A DNA stretch of 64,000 nucleotides from Photobacterium jeanii (GCF_001650345.1 NZ_LVHF01000033.1:682001-746000); one strand, 5' to 3'; positions 17,339-27,331 are shown, counted from the first letter of the stretch. The notes: generated from the letters alone by a model not told the origin. Numbers and translations are program-made.

Positions 17339-17725
17339 ATGGCTGAATTTCCGTTGTTTATTGAGCCTGTTCGTTGTGGCTTTCCATCGCCTGCTGATGG
17401 CCATGAAGAGCGACTTGAACTTGATGATTATCTTATTCGAAATCCTAATGCGACCTTCATGCTACGTGCTGCAGGTGATTCGATGACTGGTGTTGGGATT
17501 TATGATGGCGACTTATTGGTTGTCGATAGGGCTGAGCCTGTTGTGCCAGGGCGCATTGTGATCGCCCGTATTTATGATGAATTTACCTGTAAGCGTTTGA
17601 TCCGTCATCAGGGGGCTTGGTGGCTAAAAGCAGAGAATCCAAGCATGGCGCCTTTTCCATTACCCGAAGACTCTGAGATTTTTGGCGTTGTAACTCGCAA
17701 TATTCACGATTTGTTGAAAGTGTAA
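17339..17725 (+). CDS. umuD: DNA polymerase V subunit UmuD (S24 self-cleaving)
   Basis: 128 residues. The self-cleavage site is Cys13-Gly14 within RCGFPSPA; the catalytic serine is in AAGDSMTG and the lysine in FTCKRLI. E. coli UmuD has 139 residues and cuts at Cys24-Gly25, so the N-terminal arm here is about 11 residues shorter. Activated UmuD' pairs with UmuC for error-prone lesion bypass. The stop codon overlaps the umuC start by one base (TAATG). SOS-controlled. Confidence 0.95.
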   Translation: MAEFPLFIEPVRCGFPSPADGHEERLELDDYLIRNPNATFMLRAAGDSMTGVGIYDGDLLVVDRAEPVVPGRIVIARIYDEFTCKRLIRHQGAWWLKAENPSMAPFPLPEDSEIFGVVTRNIHDLLKV

Positions 17726-19029
17726 TGACGACCAAACTAACCGGATACCGCGATCAGGTGTGGGCGCTGGTGGATGCAAAAAGCTTTTATTGCTCCTGCG
17801 AACAATTGTTTGATCCTAAGTTGGCGAATAAGCCTGTTGTTGTATTGAGCAACAATGACGGCTGCTGTGTTGCGATGACGCAACAAGCGAAAGCGTTAGG
17901 GATCAAGCGAGGTGCGCCTTGGTTTAAAATCGCGCATGAAGCGCGTCGTCTTGGTGTGGAGGTGCGTAGTTCTAATTACACCTTGTATGCCGATATGAGC
18001 CGCCGATTTGTTGAGGAGCTCAGTGCATTTTCCCCTCATGTAGAGCAGTACAGTATTGATGAAGCGTTTGTGCGTCTTGATGGTTTTAAACTCAGTGAAT
18101 TGACCGAGTATGGGCGTGAAATGAAAGCGACCATAGAACGTAATATCGGCCTGCCTGTACGTGTTGGGATTGGTGCTACGCCTACGTTAGCAAAGTTAGG
18201 GAATCAAGCGGCTAAACAGTACGAGCACAAAGTCGGTGGCGTTATTCAAATCGATACTGATCATAAGCGCCGATGGTTATTAGAGCGTACTGAAATTAAT
18301 GACATTTGGGGAGTAGGGGCAAAAACGGCCACACGGTTGCACACGGCGGGTATTCATAATGCACTTCAGCTGGCAGACAGTGAGCCTGCTGATATAAAAC
18401 GGTTATGGAATGTGGTGCTGGCCCGTACCGTGTTGGAGCTTCAAGGTGTTGCTTGTATTGATCCCGGCGACATTGATGAAAAGAAAAAGCAGATTTTATC
18501 AAGCCGTAGCTTTGGTACTGGTATTTCAAATTACGATGATTTGAAAGCGGCGTTGGCGTTTCATTGTCAACGAGCCGGAGAAAAATTACGTCGACAGGGG
18601 AGTCAGGCAAATATCGTCGGCGTATTTTTGCGTACGAATAGGTATAACAACACACCGCAGCACAATCGTAGTAGTGCGATCCCGTTATCATGCCCAAGTC
18701 AGGATACCTACAAGTTTTTAGATTGCGCTTTGGCACAGTTGGCACAAATCTATCGACCGGGGTTTGAGTATCAGAAAATTGGTGTGATTTTGGATGAACT
18801 CACGGATGCCGTTAATGACAGCTTTCAGCTGGATATGTTTGATACTAGCGCTCTGGCGGAAATAAAACGTCGCGACTTAATGGCAATTACCGATCAGGTT
18901 AACGCGCGTTATAAGAATGGCCTGAAGCCAGCCTCTGTGATGAGCTCAACTAACTGGCATATGCGGCAAGCTTTTCGCTCTAATCGTTGGACGACACGTC
19001 TTGATGAATTACCCGTTGCTAAGGCATGA
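17725..19029 (+). CDS. umuC: DNA polymerase V catalytic subunit UmuC (Y family)
   Basis: 434 residues. The palm motifs VDAKSFYCSCEQ and QYSIDEAFVRL carry the metal-binding acidic residues; helix-hairpin-helix and little-finger domains follow. Translation is coupled to umuD by the 1-base overlap. Together with UmuD' it forms translesion polymerase V. Confidence 0.95.
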   Translation: MTTKLTGYRDQVWALVDAKSFYCSCEQLFDPKLANKPVVVLSNNDGCCVAMTQQAKALGIKRGAPWFKIAHEARRLGVEVRSSNYTLYADMSRRFVEELSAFSPHVEQYSIDEAFVRLDGFKLSELTEYGREMKATIERNIGLPVRVGIGATPTLAKLGNQAAKQYEHKVGGVIQIDTDHKRRWLLERTEINDIWGVGAKTATRLHTAGIHNALQLADSEPADIKRLWNVVLARTVLELQGVACIDPGDIDEKKKQILSSRSFGTGISNYDDLKAALAFHCQRAGEKLRRQGSQANIVGVFLRTNRYNNTPQHNRSSAIPLSCPSQDTYKFLDCALAQLAQIYRPGFEYQKIGVILDELTDAVNDSFQLDMFDTSALAEIKRRDLMAITDQVNARYKNGLKPASVMSSTNWHMRQAFRSNRWTTRLDELPVAKA

Positions 19030-19060
19030 ATTTCCTTATCTCTACCTAAAAAAGTACGAA

Positions 19061-19093
19061 AAAGCCCTTATTGTGAGAACAAATAAGGGCTTT
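19061..19093. terminator. Bidirectional terminator between umuC and betT
   Basis: Stem AAAGCCCTTATT / AATAAGGGCTTT with a nine-base loop. ATTTTC follows on the plus strand; T-rich sequence follows on the minus strand too. Confidence 0.85.
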
Positions 19094-19117
19094 ATTTTCA
19101 TGACTTAGCGTCTGTAT

Positions 19118-21088
19118 TTAGCTTGCTTTACTTGTGACGTTTTCAGACGTTACCAAGTGTAAGAAGTGCATGTGACGTTCATACTGCGTGATTGCATCGG
19201 CAATAATCTGCTCTTGGGTATAGCCCAACACATCGTATTGCTGACCACCTTGAAGTAAGAAGACTTCCGCACGGTAATAGGTACTTTGTTCTTCGTTAAC
19301 ATACGTAGGTAGTACGAAACGGCGTAGACGAATACCGTAAGCGAAATCTTCAACACCTTCTTTTTCAATCACCATACGTACACGTTCAGGATCAATTACC
19401 TGCATACGTGCTGCCAAGCCTTGTGCTTTCATTTCACGAGCAAGAGCGGTAAGGGCTGGTTTTGCGGTGTCGTCAATGAAGGCTTTCGCTTCAGTTTTCT
19501 TCGGGTGGTTAACCAATGAAGAAATACGTTCCTTCCAGCTCACACTTGCTTTGCTGTATTGCACTGATGTGTTGTGGTTTTGAACACTCGATAGCAACAG
19601 ATAATCGTTACGTAGCGCTTTGAACAAGCAGTAACAGAATATCAGTAGCAAAATCATGATAGGGAAAGCACTTGCAATGGTCATGGTTTGCAGAGCAGAT
19701 AACCCGCCTGCGCCCAGAAGTGCCGCTGCAACAATCCCTTCAGTTACCGCCCAGAACACACGTTGCCAAACGGGTGGCTCTTCTGCACCGCCTGAGGTTA
19801 GGGTATCGATCACCAATGAACCTGAGTCAGATGAGCTGACAAAGAAGGTGATAACCAGCATTACGCCTAAGATCGACAGTAAGCTAGAAAGTGGCATGTG
19901 CTCGAAGAACTTAAACAGTGCCACAGGTACATTATTACTTACCGCTTCACTTAAATAAGTCGCACCGTGGTGCATGATGGCGTCGATAGCCGTGTTACCG
20001 AAAGCTGTGAACCACAAAAAGCCAAATAATGACGGCAGTAATAGCACTCCGATCAAGAACTCACGAATAGTTCGGCCGCGAGAAATACGCGCAATGAACA
20101 TACCCACGAATGGCGACCAAGAGATCCACCAGCCCCAGTACAGTAGCGTCCAACCACCAATCCAATCTTCTTTTGGCTCGTAAGCAAACAAGTTAAAGGT
20201 TTTGTTGACGATATCGCTGAGGTAACTACCTGTATTTTGTACGAAAGATTGCAAAATCAATACAGTAGGGCCAGCAATAATCACAACGGCAACCAGCAAT
20301 ACAGCTAATCCCATATTGATGTTCGATAGGCGTTTAATACCGCCATCTAAACCAAGGACAACTGAGATTGTGGCAAACAAGGTGATCACGGCGATCAAGC
20401 CCATTTGTACCGTGGTGTTTTGCGGCAAATCAAACAGGTAGTTAAAGCCTGCATTAACTTGCATTACGCCGAAGCCTAGCGAGGTAGCGACACCAAAAAG
20501 AGTACCGATCACAGCGAAAATATCGACCGCGTGACCAATTGGGCCATAAATTTTATCGCCGATGAGCGGGTGTAAGGCTGAGCGAGGTAGCAGCGGCAGT
20601 TTGTGGCGGTAAGAGAAGTACGCAAGGGAAAGCGCAACAACGGCATAGATTGCCCATGCGTGTAAGCCCCAGTGGAAGAAAGTGATCTTCATGGCTTCAC
20701 GAGCCGCTTCAACGGATTGTGGATCACCAACAGGTGGCGACATAAAGTGCATCACAGGTTCTGCAACGCCGAAGAACATCAATCCGATACCCATACCGGC
20801 GGAGAATAGCATTGCAATCCAAGAGCCGAAGCTGTAGTCAGGCTCGGAATGATCGGGTCCTAGCTTGATGTCGCCCATACGGCTACACATCACGAAAACA
20901 AGGAAGATTAAGAAGATGGCAACGGAAAGAATATATACCCAACTGGCTTGGGTTACGAACCATTTTTGAATAGCGCCAAAGTAGCTTTGCGCGGAGTCGG
21001 GCCAAAATACGCCGACAAATGAAAGTAACGTAATAATCACGATAGAAGTGAAAAATACGGGTTTGTTAATGTCTTTTTGAAAACTCAT
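19118..21088 (-). CDS. betT: BCCT-family choline/betaine transporter, BetT type
   Basis: 656 residues from the ATG at 21088, which has AAGGA just upstream; another ATG six codons earlier (21106) lacks a site. Twelve membrane segments are expected. The BCCT signature region is visible (GWTLLYWGWWISWSPFVGMF, then ARISRGRTIREF), as is the FSAGMGIGLMFFGVAEP block. A long cytoplasmic C-terminal domain (about 480-656, ending YERHMHFLHLV) matches BetT rather than the shorter BetP or OpuD proteins. It imports choline or a betaine with protons or sodium for osmoprotection. No betIBA genes adjoin. Confidence 0.85.
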   Translation of the reverse strand: MSFQKDINKPVFFTSIVIITLLSFVGVFWPDSAQSYFGAIQKWFVTQASWVYILSVAIFLIFLVFVMCSRMGDIKLGPDHSEPDYSFGSWIAMLFSAGMGIGLMFFGVAEPVMHFMSPPVGDPQSVEAAREAMKITFFHWGLHAWAIYAVVALSLAYFSYRHKLPLLPRSALHPLIGDKIYGPIGHAVDIFAVIGTLFGVATSLGFGVMQVNAGFNYLFDLPQNTTVQMGLIAVITLFATISVVLGLDGGIKRLSNINMGLAVLLVAVVIIAGPTVLILQSFVQNTGSYLSDIVNKTFNLFAYEPKEDWIGGWTLLYWGWWISWSPFVGMFIARISRGRTIREFLIGVLLLPSLFGFLWFTAFGNTAIDAIMHHGATYLSEAVSNNVPVALFKFFEHMPLSSLLSILGVMLVITFFVSSSDSGSLVIDTLTSGGAEEPPVWQRVFWAVTEGIVAAALLGAGGLSALQTMTIASAFPIMILLLIFCYCLFKALRNDYLLLSSVQNHNTSVQYSKASVSWKERISSLVNHPKKTEAKAFIDDTAKPALTALAREMKAQGLAARMQVIDPERVRMVIEKEGVEDFAYGIRLRRFVLPTYVNEEQSTYYRAEVFLLQGGQQYDVLGYTQEQIIADAITQYERHMHFLHLVTSENVTSKAS

Positions 21089-21424
21089 ACATCCTTCAAT
21101 ATGCATTGTTGTTACGGTCTAATCCTTTTATGTCGATATTTTCGACGATGAAACTGGCCGTACCCAGTGGGTGCAAAATGCGATTTAAAGCCTCTGTAGA
21201 TGAAAATAATGACAATATGCTAACAACTAATTGTTTAGGGTTCAAAACAAAATTCTGACGAATGTAATTGCATATCCCTTTTAAATACGGTTTTAGATAG
21301 TATTATCAACAGCTTTGGTAAGTGTTTTTATTGGAAAATGATTAGAGGTCGATATGTTGCTTCGGGCTGGTGTTACCGAGTGGTAAATGGTTTTGGAGCT
21401 GTGTATAGAAAAGGGTAGAAAACA
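21089..21424. other. Leader region of betT
   Basis: No gene. A small perfect repeat GTCGA-TATTT-TCGAC (21132-21146) lies 44 bp from the betT start. A degenerate direct repeat (21375-21400 versus 21434-21457, sharing AATGGTTTT) is also present. Confidence 0.4.
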
Positions 21425-21459
21425 GTAGCTAAAACCAAGAGGTGAATGGTTTTAGCTAC
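21425..21459 (-). terminator. Hairpin after the TPR gene
   Basis: Perfect 13-bp stem GTAGCTAAAACCA / TGGTTTTAGCTAC with a nine-base loop, 45 bases after the minus-strand stop, followed on that strand by TGTTTTC. Likely terminator. Confidence 0.65.
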
Positions 21460-21503
21460 ATGCTGTTATTTGGTGGCGAGTAATATAAGCTTTGTGATAT
21501 TTA

Positions 21504-22379
21504 TCACTGTTCGGTAGAAGTGATTAATGCTTCAAATCGTTCGTTACCATGGAGCATTTCAAAATCAGCTTCATCGGCAGCAAGTTCACGCATTGAAGCA
21601 CTTTCTGCGATCGAACGTTCTAAATCCGAAATCGCTTGCTCTTCCACACCAAGACAAGAATAAGCACATGCGCGTTGGTAAAGTGCGTGGGCATTGGTGT
21701 CGTCGACTTCTAATACGCGGTTACATAAGCTGAGTGCCCAGTGGAATTCACGGATCTCCATTGCGGCATCCGCTTTATGGGTTAGCGCCTCTAAGTCACC
21801 CGGACGGATTTTTAAGATCTCATCGTACACTTCCATTTTCTGATCTGGAGTTTGGTAGCTTTGTGCACGTAGCCACAAGTTGTGAACTTCGTTGATTTTC
21901 TCGATCTCTTTGTTGTTGTCACTAATGCTACGAGTTTTACGGCGCAATTCGCGTTCTAACACTTGGAATTTCTTCTCGTACTGTTCAGCAATTTGTTGTA
22001 GTTGTTGGTCTGCCATCTTCTTGGTGTTGACCCGCATTTCACGCAGCGATTGCCAGCCAATCAGAGCGATCAAAGAGGCGACACCAGCAATAATGTAGAA
22101 GAAATAAGTGACGGTAACGTTGGCATAGTTGAGAGATTTATCGGCAACTGCCAATTCACGGTCGGTGATCTCAACGACTAATCGGCGCTCTAAATCCTGT
22201 TGATCGGTTCGCAGCGCTTTCAGTTCGTCCAGTACATAGCGCTCCATTAGCGGCTTGTCGTAAATGCTTTTTTCAGAGTGGGGCACATCTTCAGCCAATG
22301 CAGAGAAAGTGAGAGGAATAAAAAGAAGGGGTAATATCCATTGCTTTAATCGTTGGAAAAACGGCTTCGATAACTGCAT
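21504..22379 (-). CDS. Membrane-anchored coiled-coil and TPR protein, unknown function
   Basis: 291 residues. Seen: signal-like hydrophobic stretch (about 14-28, ending ALA), a periplasmic segment, a membrane helix (about 89-109), a coiled coil rich in Q, E, K and R (about 115-165) and two or three TPR units (about 170-260; ALTHKADAAMEIREFHWALSL, then ALYQRACAYSCLGVEEQAISDLERS). Start ATG with AGGA seven bases upstream. I know no specific role; the layout suggests a scaffold facing the cytoplasm. Confidence 0.75.
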   Translation of the reverse strand: MQLSKPFFQRLKQWILPLLFIPLTFSALAEDVPHSEKSIYDKPLMERYVLDELKALRTDQQDLERRLVVEITDRELAVADKSLNYANVTVTYFFYIIAGVASLIALIGWQSLREMRVNTKKMADQQLQQIAEQYEKKFQVLERELRRKTRSISDNNKEIEKINEVHNLWLRAQSYQTPDQKMEVYDEILKIRPGDLEALTHKADAAMEIREFHWALSLCNRVLEVDDTNAHALYQRACAYSCLGVEEQAISDLERSIAESASMRELAADEADFEMLHGNERFEALITSTEQ

Positions 22380-22485
22380 TGCGCTGTCCTAGATCTGAAA
22401 AAATTCGTTATACCCTAACAAATTATGAAAGCGATTTGTGGTTATACCAATTTGATTCCGTGTTTTTTGGTTGTTTTACTGCAAT

Positions 22486-22528
22486 AAAAGCCAACCTAAG
22501 CGAAGAATCGAGCTCTGGCTTAGGTTGG
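22486..22528 (-). terminator. Terminator after the exonuclease gene
   Basis: Perfect 11-bp stem CCAACCTAAGC / GCTTAGGTTGG with a 16-base loop, followed on the minus strand by CTTTTATT. Confidence 0.75.
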
Positions 22529-22610
22529 TGTGTAGCTTGAGTTGATGTTTGGCTTAAATGGGTAGAACGCTTAACAATAGAGAGGCGATGCGGGTGGCTA
22601 ACGGGTGCTG

Positions 22611-23252
22611 TTAAGCGCGACCTTTACCTGTGCGGTATAAAAAAGTGGGTACTGCTGCTTTTGTCTTTTTGGAGATTTGCTGCATCAACTTAAAGCTTGG
22701 CGATTGGATATCAAAATCTGTTTTCATGTCTTCCAGCATTTGTAGCCACAGCTTGGCTGTCATTTCAGAGTCAGCTAAAGCTCGGTGAAAAACGCCATCG
22801 GTTTCAATGTTCTTATAGGTTACTAAGCTGCCTAGTTTATGGTTTGGTGCATCTTGGTATAGGCGGCGAGCAATCAATAATGAGCAGGCAAACTCACCAT
22901 CATAACGATGGGAAATACGGTCAAACTCGGCATCGAGGAAGCGTTGGTCGAAAGAAGCGTTATGTGCCACTAAATTAGCATCACCGATGAAACTGGCAAA
23001 ATCCGTCATAACTTCTTCGCATGATGGAGCATCGCTTAGCATGGTATTAGTAATGCCTGTGTAGCCCTCAATGAAGCTGCTGACGCGGCGTCCTGGATTC
23101 ATTAGCTGTTGGAATTGATCAACGACTTGACCATTTTCTAATTTCACCGCACCAATCTCGATGGCTCGGTCACCTTGATTGGGTGATAAGCCTGTGGTTT
23201 CAAAGTCGAGAACGACAACTGTGTTGGCAAGAGAAGAAGTTGAGATATTCAT
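22611..23252 (-). CDS. DnaQ-like 3'-5' exonuclease (DEDDh)
   Basis: 213 residues. Exo I DFETTGLSP, Exo II HNASFDQRFL and Exo III HRALADSEMT give the four acidic metal ligands and the catalytic histidine of the DEDDh group. It is a stand-alone exonuclease, not the polymerase III epsilon subunit, whose C-terminal alpha-binding tail is missing. Probable role in DNA or RNA end trimming. Divergent from the small GNAT gene. Confidence 0.88.
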   Translation of the reverse strand: MNISTSSLANTVVVLDFETTGLSPNQGDRAIEIGAVKLENGQVVDQFQQLMNPGRRVSSFIEGYTGITNTMLSDAPSCEEVMTDFASFIGDANLVAHNASFDQRFLDAEFDRISHRYDGEFACSLLIARRLYQDAPNHKLGSLVTYKNIETDGVFHRALADSEMTAKLWLQMLEDMKTDFDIQSPSFKLMQQISKKTKAAVPTFLYRTGKGRA

Positions 23253-23312
23253 GGTATAAGTCTGAGTAAAATAGGTATATAACGGAACAAACCGTCGGAT
23301 GAGGAAAGAATA

Positions 23313-23609
23313 ATGTCTAATTCAGTGAATGTCATTCATGATCAAGCGAATAATGAGTACCGTATCGAATTGGCACCAGATTGTTGGGGCAAGCTGAGTT
23401 ACCAAAAGAAAGGGAATGTGCTGCATATTGACCATAGCTCAGTACCGAGCGAACTTCGTGGTCAAGGCGCGGGCGGTAAAATGATGGAAGCTGTACTACC
23501 TGTTATCGAAGAAGATGGCTTTCATATTGTGCCAGTTTGTAGCTATGTGATTCATTACCTTGGTAAGCATCAACAATGGCAACACTTACTCGCGGTGGTT
23601 GATGAATAG
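23313..23609 (+). CDS. Small GCN5-related N-acetyltransferase
   Basis: 98 residues, the length of the mini-GNAT family (PF14542, YjdJ type). The acetyl-CoA loop is SELRGQGAGGKMM, and PVCSYVIHYLGKH is the family's conserved C-terminal segment. GAGGAAAG five bases before the ATG. Substrate unknown. Confidence 0.88.
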   Translation: MSNSVNVIHDQANNEYRIELAPDCWGKLSYQKKGNVLHIDHSSVPSELRGQGAGGKMMEAVLPVIEEDGFHIVPVCSYVIHYLGKHQQWQHLLAVVDE

Positions 23610-23770
23610 TCATCAATCCCTAGTGGTAAGTTATTGTATTGAAAGTGTATTAACCCAAAATGACGAATAAATTCCTGTGTGGTATTTAAACTTACATGGG
23701 ATTTATAAAACTCATGGTTAACTCTTTAAAATTAAATGTAAAAATAGCGCGCTAAATCTAAGTTTGAGTG

Positions 23771-23799
23771 TTTACTCCTATTTCCTATAGGCATAAAAT
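23771..23799 (+). promoter_or_regulatory. Candidate sigma-70 promoter of the prepilin gene
   Basis: TTTACT, 17 bases, TAAAAT; 41 bases upstream of the GTG start. Confidence 0.45.
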
Positions 23800-23839
23800 T
23801 GACGCCGAATTTGTCAAGATGACGTAGGTGGAAGTAGAA

Positions 23840-24382
23840 GTGAAAGCAAAAGGCTTTACTCTCATAGAATTAGTAGTTGTAATTGTCATTCTCGGTATTC
23901 TTGCCGTCACGGCCGCACCGCGTTTTCTTGGCACACAAGTTGAAGCGAGAAACGCGACCTTGCAAGCGATGAAAGGCGCTATTCAGTCAGCGGTAGAGAT
24001 GAGTTACGGTAAACTTGCGATGGCTGGTCTGGAGTCAATCGATGTTGTATCGAATCATAAAGGGTATGATATACCGATTGAAGGTTGTTCTAAATCTGAT
24101 CCGTGTGATTTTCGTAATGGTTATCCTGCTGCCGATACTCTAACGCTGCCTAAGTTAGTTAAAGACCTTGGAGCTCATAACGCAGATACTGATTGGGCAA
24201 TTATCTTAGTCAAAGGTCAAGATGATCTAAATGGACGCTTTTCAGTTACGATCACTCGTCGCGATAATATGTACCGTGAAGGTAAGGAAAGTAAATTAGT
24301 AAACAACAACTGTTATTTACGATATTTCTCAAGTAATGCCACTCATAACTCTTATGAGATTCAAGTATCGCCTTGTCAATAA
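23840..24382 (+). CDS. Type IV prepilin-like protein
   Basis: 180 residues. The start is GTG at 23840, with GGTGGA eight bases upstream; it gives the leader MKAKG followed by [18 protein letters not shown], the exact shape cut by prepilin peptidase between Gly5 and Phe6 (Glu at +5). An upstream GTG (23828) would precede the ribosome site. Four cysteines could form two disulfides (GCSKSDPC in the middle, NNCYL and SPCQ near the end), as in MSHA-type minor pilins. No assembly genes are adjacent, so it must use a pilus or type II machine encoded elsewhere. Confidence 0.88.
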   Translation: MKAKGFTLIELVVVIVILGILAVTAAPRFLGTQVEARNATLQAMKGAIQSAVEMSYGKLAMAGLESIDVVSNHKGYDIPIEGCSKSDPCDFRNGYPAADTLTLPKLVKDLGAHNADTDWAIILVKGQDDLNGRFSVTITRRDNMYREGKESKLVNNNCYLRYFSSNATHNSYEIQVSPCQ

Positions 24383-24401
24383 AGGCTTAATGCTTCCCCC
24401 T

Positions 24402-24435
24402 AAAAGCTCGTCACTTCACGGTGGCGAGCTTTTTT
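24402..24435 (+). terminator. Terminator after the prepilin gene
   Basis: AAAAGCTCG (24402-24410) pairs with CGAGCTTTT, with inner TCAC/GTGG pairing, then a T run. Confidence 0.8.
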
Positions 24436-24623
24436 CTTTCTATCCGCCCAAAGATATCCAGCTAATATGACGAACCGTGCGGAAGATCGAGTTTTTATAA
24501 TGCGCAGTTGATTAAGCAATAAGTTGCTTTTAGTTTGGGGTGGAAGAGATTGATAAATTTGCTATTACGCTTCTATTTTTAAATCCGTTTGCTCAACCGT
24601 TTTGCAAAGAAGAAGGAGTTGTT

Positions 24624-24899
24624 ATGGCGAAGTATCAGTTTTTCCGCAAAGAAGATGGCGAAAAAGCATTTACGTTTTTGAATTCAGAGTCGGTCAGTTT
24701 TTCAGAGGAAAAGTCACAACTGTTGGATCAAGGCTTTGTCGTTGATGGGGACTATGTTTATGCCGATACCCAAGAAGAGGCGATTGAAAGGTATAAATCG
24801 AATTTCCTGTACCTTTCAGGTGAGTATGCAGCTTCAACAACCTCAGGCAGTCTGTATTATGTGTTTTCAGAAGCCATAAAGTGGCTTAAGCGAAAGTAA
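24624..24899 (+). CDS. Small protein of unknown function
   Basis: 91 residues from the ATG at 24624, preceded by AAGAAGGAG. A longer frame starting near 24540 has no ribosome site. Soluble and acidic, with alternating charged residues; begins MAKYQFFRKEDGEKAFTF and ends in SEAIKWLKRK. No family recognised. Followed by the terminator shared with tdh. Confidence 0.7.
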   Translation: MAKYQFFRKEDGEKAFTFLNSESVSFSEEKSQLLDQGFVVDGDYVYADTQEEAIERYKSNFLYLSGEYAASTTSGSLYYVFSEAIKWLKRK

Positions 24900-24975
24900 A
24901 AACACAAGCACTAACACAAACAGTAGGGATGTCGTTGTAGATAGTAAGCTATTTGTTCTCTATGAAGCCAACCAA

Positions 24976-25005
24976 TAAAAAGCCCCAGTACGAGTACTGG
25001 GGCTT
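24976..25005 (-). terminator. Terminator of the kbl-tdh operon
   Basis: 12-bp stem AAGCCCCAGTAC / GTACTGGGGCTT with a two-base loop and a T tract on the minus strand (TTTTTATT). Confidence 0.85.
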
Positions 25006-25038
25006 AATGTTATCTGCGGTAGTTAAACCTTGATAGGA

Positions 25039-26070
25039 TTATTCCCAATCAAGAATTACTTTACCTGACTTACCAGAGCGCATTGCGTCGAAGCCTGCTT
25101 GGAAGTCATCAATTTTGTAGTGGTGCGTGATGATAGGTGTTAGATCCAAACCTGATTGGATCAAGCTTGCCATCTTGTACCATGTTTCAAACATTTCACG
25201 ACCGTAGATACCTTTGATCACCAAGCCTTTGAAGATAACTTGGTTCCAATCGATACCCATATCTTGCGGTGGAATACCTAGTAGCGCAATCTTACCGCCG
25301 TGGTTCATGCTAGATAGCATGCCGTTGAACGCAGATGGGTTACCAGACATTTCAAGACCTACATCGAAGCCTTCGTTCATGCCTAGCTCAGCCATTACAT
25401 CTTCAAGTTTTTCAGTTGCTACGTTTACAGCGCGTGTTACGCCCATTTCACGAGCAAGATCCAAACGGTATTCGTTCACATCAGTGATCACAACGTGGCG
25501 TGCACCTACGTGTTTAGCAACAGCCGCTGCCATGATACCGATAGGACCAGCACCTGTGATTAGCACGTCTTCACCTACAAGGTCGAAAGACAGTGCAGTG
25601 TGTACAGCGTTACCAAATGGGTCGAAGATTGAAGCTAGATCGTCAGAGATACCTTCAGGGATCTTAAATGCGTTGAACGCAGGGATAACAAGGTATTCTG
25701 CGAAAGCACCTTCACGGTTTACACCAACACCGATAGTGTTGCGGCAAAGGTGAGTGCGACCGCCACGACAGTTGCGGCAGTGACCACAAGTGATATGACC
25801 TTCACCTGATACGCGATCACCCAGTTCAAAACCACGTACTTCTTGGCCGATACCAACCACTTCACCTACGTATTCGTGACCCACAACCATAGGAACAGGA
25901 ATGGTTTTTTGTGACCACTCATCCCAGTTGTAGATGTGTACGTCAGTACCACAAATAGCCGTTTTCTTGATGCGGATAAGCAAATCGTTATGACCTAGTT
26001 CTGGTTTTTCAACCTCGGTCATCCAGATGCCTTCTTCAGGTTTTAGTTTGGATAAAGCTTTAATTTTCAT
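25039..26070 (-). CDS. tdh: L-threonine 3-dehydrogenase
   Basis: 343 residues from the ATG at 26070, with AAGGGAAA upstream; the longer frame to 26106 is rejected. Zinc alcohol dehydrogenase family: catalytic zinc ligands in AICGTDVH and [10 protein letters not shown], structural zinc cysteines in [15 protein letters not shown], and NAD fold [11 protein letters not shown]. Oxidises L-threonine to 2-amino-3-ketobutyrate, which Kbl then splits. Second gene of the kbl-tdh operon. Confidence 0.97.
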   Translation of the reverse strand: MKIKALSKLKPEEGIWMTEVEKPELGHNDLLIRIKKTAICGTDVHIYNWDEWSQKTIPVPMVVGHEYVGEVVGIGQEVRGFELGDRVSGEGHITCGHCRNCRGGRTHLCRNTIGVGVNREGAFAEYLVIPAFNAFKIPEGISDDLASIFDPFGNAVHTALSFDLVGEDVLITGAGPIGIMAAAVAKHVGARHVVITDVNEYRLDLAREMGVTRAVNVATEKLEDVMAELGMNEGFDVGLEMSGNPSAFNGMLSSMNHGGKIALLGIPPQDMGIDWNQVIFKGLVIKGIYGREMFETWYKMASLIQSGLDLTPIITHHYKIDDFQAGFDAMRSGKSGKVILDWE

Positions 26071-26134
26071 TGTTATTTCCCTTACTACTCTCAGGGCTTC
26101 TACCATTTAGACTTAGTATTCGCCCAAATTGGTA

Positions 26135-27331
26135 TTACTTGATAATTTCCATATCACGGCCAACTTCGATGAATGCATCAATTGCACGATCTAGTTGTTC
26201 ACGAGTATGAGCGGCAGACATTTGAGTACGAATACGTGCTTGGCCTTTTGGAACTACCGGGAACGAGAAGCCAATGACGTAAATGCCTTTTTCAAGTGCG
26301 CGTTCAGCAAATTCTGCTGCAACTTTAGCGTCGCCTAGCATGATAGGAATGATAGCGTGGTCAGCACCACCCATAGTGAAGCCAGCTGCTTCCATACGAG
26401 TACGGAAGTGTGTCGCATTTTCCCATAGACGAGTACGTAAATCACCAGATTCAGCCAATAGATCAAGCACACGGATAGATGCTGAAACAATGGCTGGAGC
26501 GACAGAATTAGAGAATAGGTATGGACGAGAACGCTGACGTAGCCAGTCAATTACTTCTTTCTTACCTGAAGTATAACCGCCTGAAGCGCCGCCCATTGCT
26601 TTACCAAGCGTACCTGTGATGATGTCGATACGGTCGATTACGTTGTGGTATTCATGAGTACCAGCACCGTTTTCACCCATGAAGCCAACAGCGTGAGAGT
26701 CATCAACCATCACTAGTGCATTGTACTTGTCTGCCAAGTCACAAATTGCTGGTAGGTTAGCAACCACACCGTCCATTGAGAATACGCCGTCAGTGACGAT
26801 CAGTTTATGGCGAGCGCCAGCTTCGTCAGCTGCAATTAGCTGTTGCTCTAGCTCTTCCATGTTGTTGTTTGAGTAACGGAAACGCATCGCTTTACATAGA
26901 CGAACACCATCGATGATAGATGCGTGGTTAAGTGCATCAGAGATGATTGCATCTTCTTTGTCTAGGATTGTCTCGAACAAACCTGCGTTTGCGTCGAAAC
27001 AAGAAGTGTAAAGGATAGTATCTTCTTTGCCTAAGAATGCAGATAGCTTTTCTTCAAGCACTTTATGAGAATCTTGAGTACCACAAATAAAGCGTACAGA
27101 TGCCATACCGAAGCCGTGCTCATCCATGCCTGCTTTTGCAGCTTTGATTAGCTCAGGGTGGTTCGCAAGACCTAGGTAGTTGTTAGCACAGAAGTTAAGA
27201 ACTTCTTCGCCTGTAGAGATAGAAACAGCAGCTTTTTGTGCAGAAGTAATGATGCGTTCAGATTTGTATAAACCTTCTTCTTTTACTTCTTCAATTTGGT
27301 TTTGGATTTGTTGATAAAATGCAGAAGACAT
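26135..27331 (-). CDS. kbl: 2-amino-3-ketobutyrate CoA ligase (glycine C-acetyltransferase)
   Basis: 398 residues, the E. coli Kbl length. PLP fold type I alpha-oxoamine synthase: [15 protein letters not shown] and the PLP lysine in [14 protein letters not shown]. Converts 2-amino-3-ketobutyrate and CoA to glycine and acetyl-CoA. First gene of the operon; divergent from a LysR gene. Confidence 0.97.
   Translation of the reverse strand: MSSAFYQQIQNQIEEVKEEGLYKSERIITSAQKAAVSISTGEEVLNFCANNYLGLANHPELIKAAKAGMDEHGFGMASVRFICGTQDSHKVLEEKLSAFLGKEDTILYTSCFDANAGLFETILDKEDAIISDALNHASIIDGVRLCKAMRFRYSNNNMEELEQQLIAADEAGARHKLIVTDGVFSMDGVVANLPAICDLADKYNALVMVDDSHAVGFMGENGAGTHEYHNVIDRIDIITGTLGKAMGGASGGYTSGKKEVIDWLRQRSRPYLFSNSVAPAIVSASIRVLDLLAESGDLRTRLWENATHFRTRMEAAGFTMGGADHAIIPIMLGDAKVAAEFAERALEKGIYVIGFSFPVVPKGQARIRTQMSAAHTREQLDRAIDAFIEVGRDMEIIK

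Noticed and set aside
21493..21508. CRP-like TGTGATATTTATCACT
   Set aside because: It sits over the stop codon of the TPR gene and far from any start, so it is more likely chance.
24540..24623. Longer N terminus of the 91-residue protein
   Set aside because: No ribosome site, and a strong one (AAGAAGGAG) precedes the ATG at 24624.
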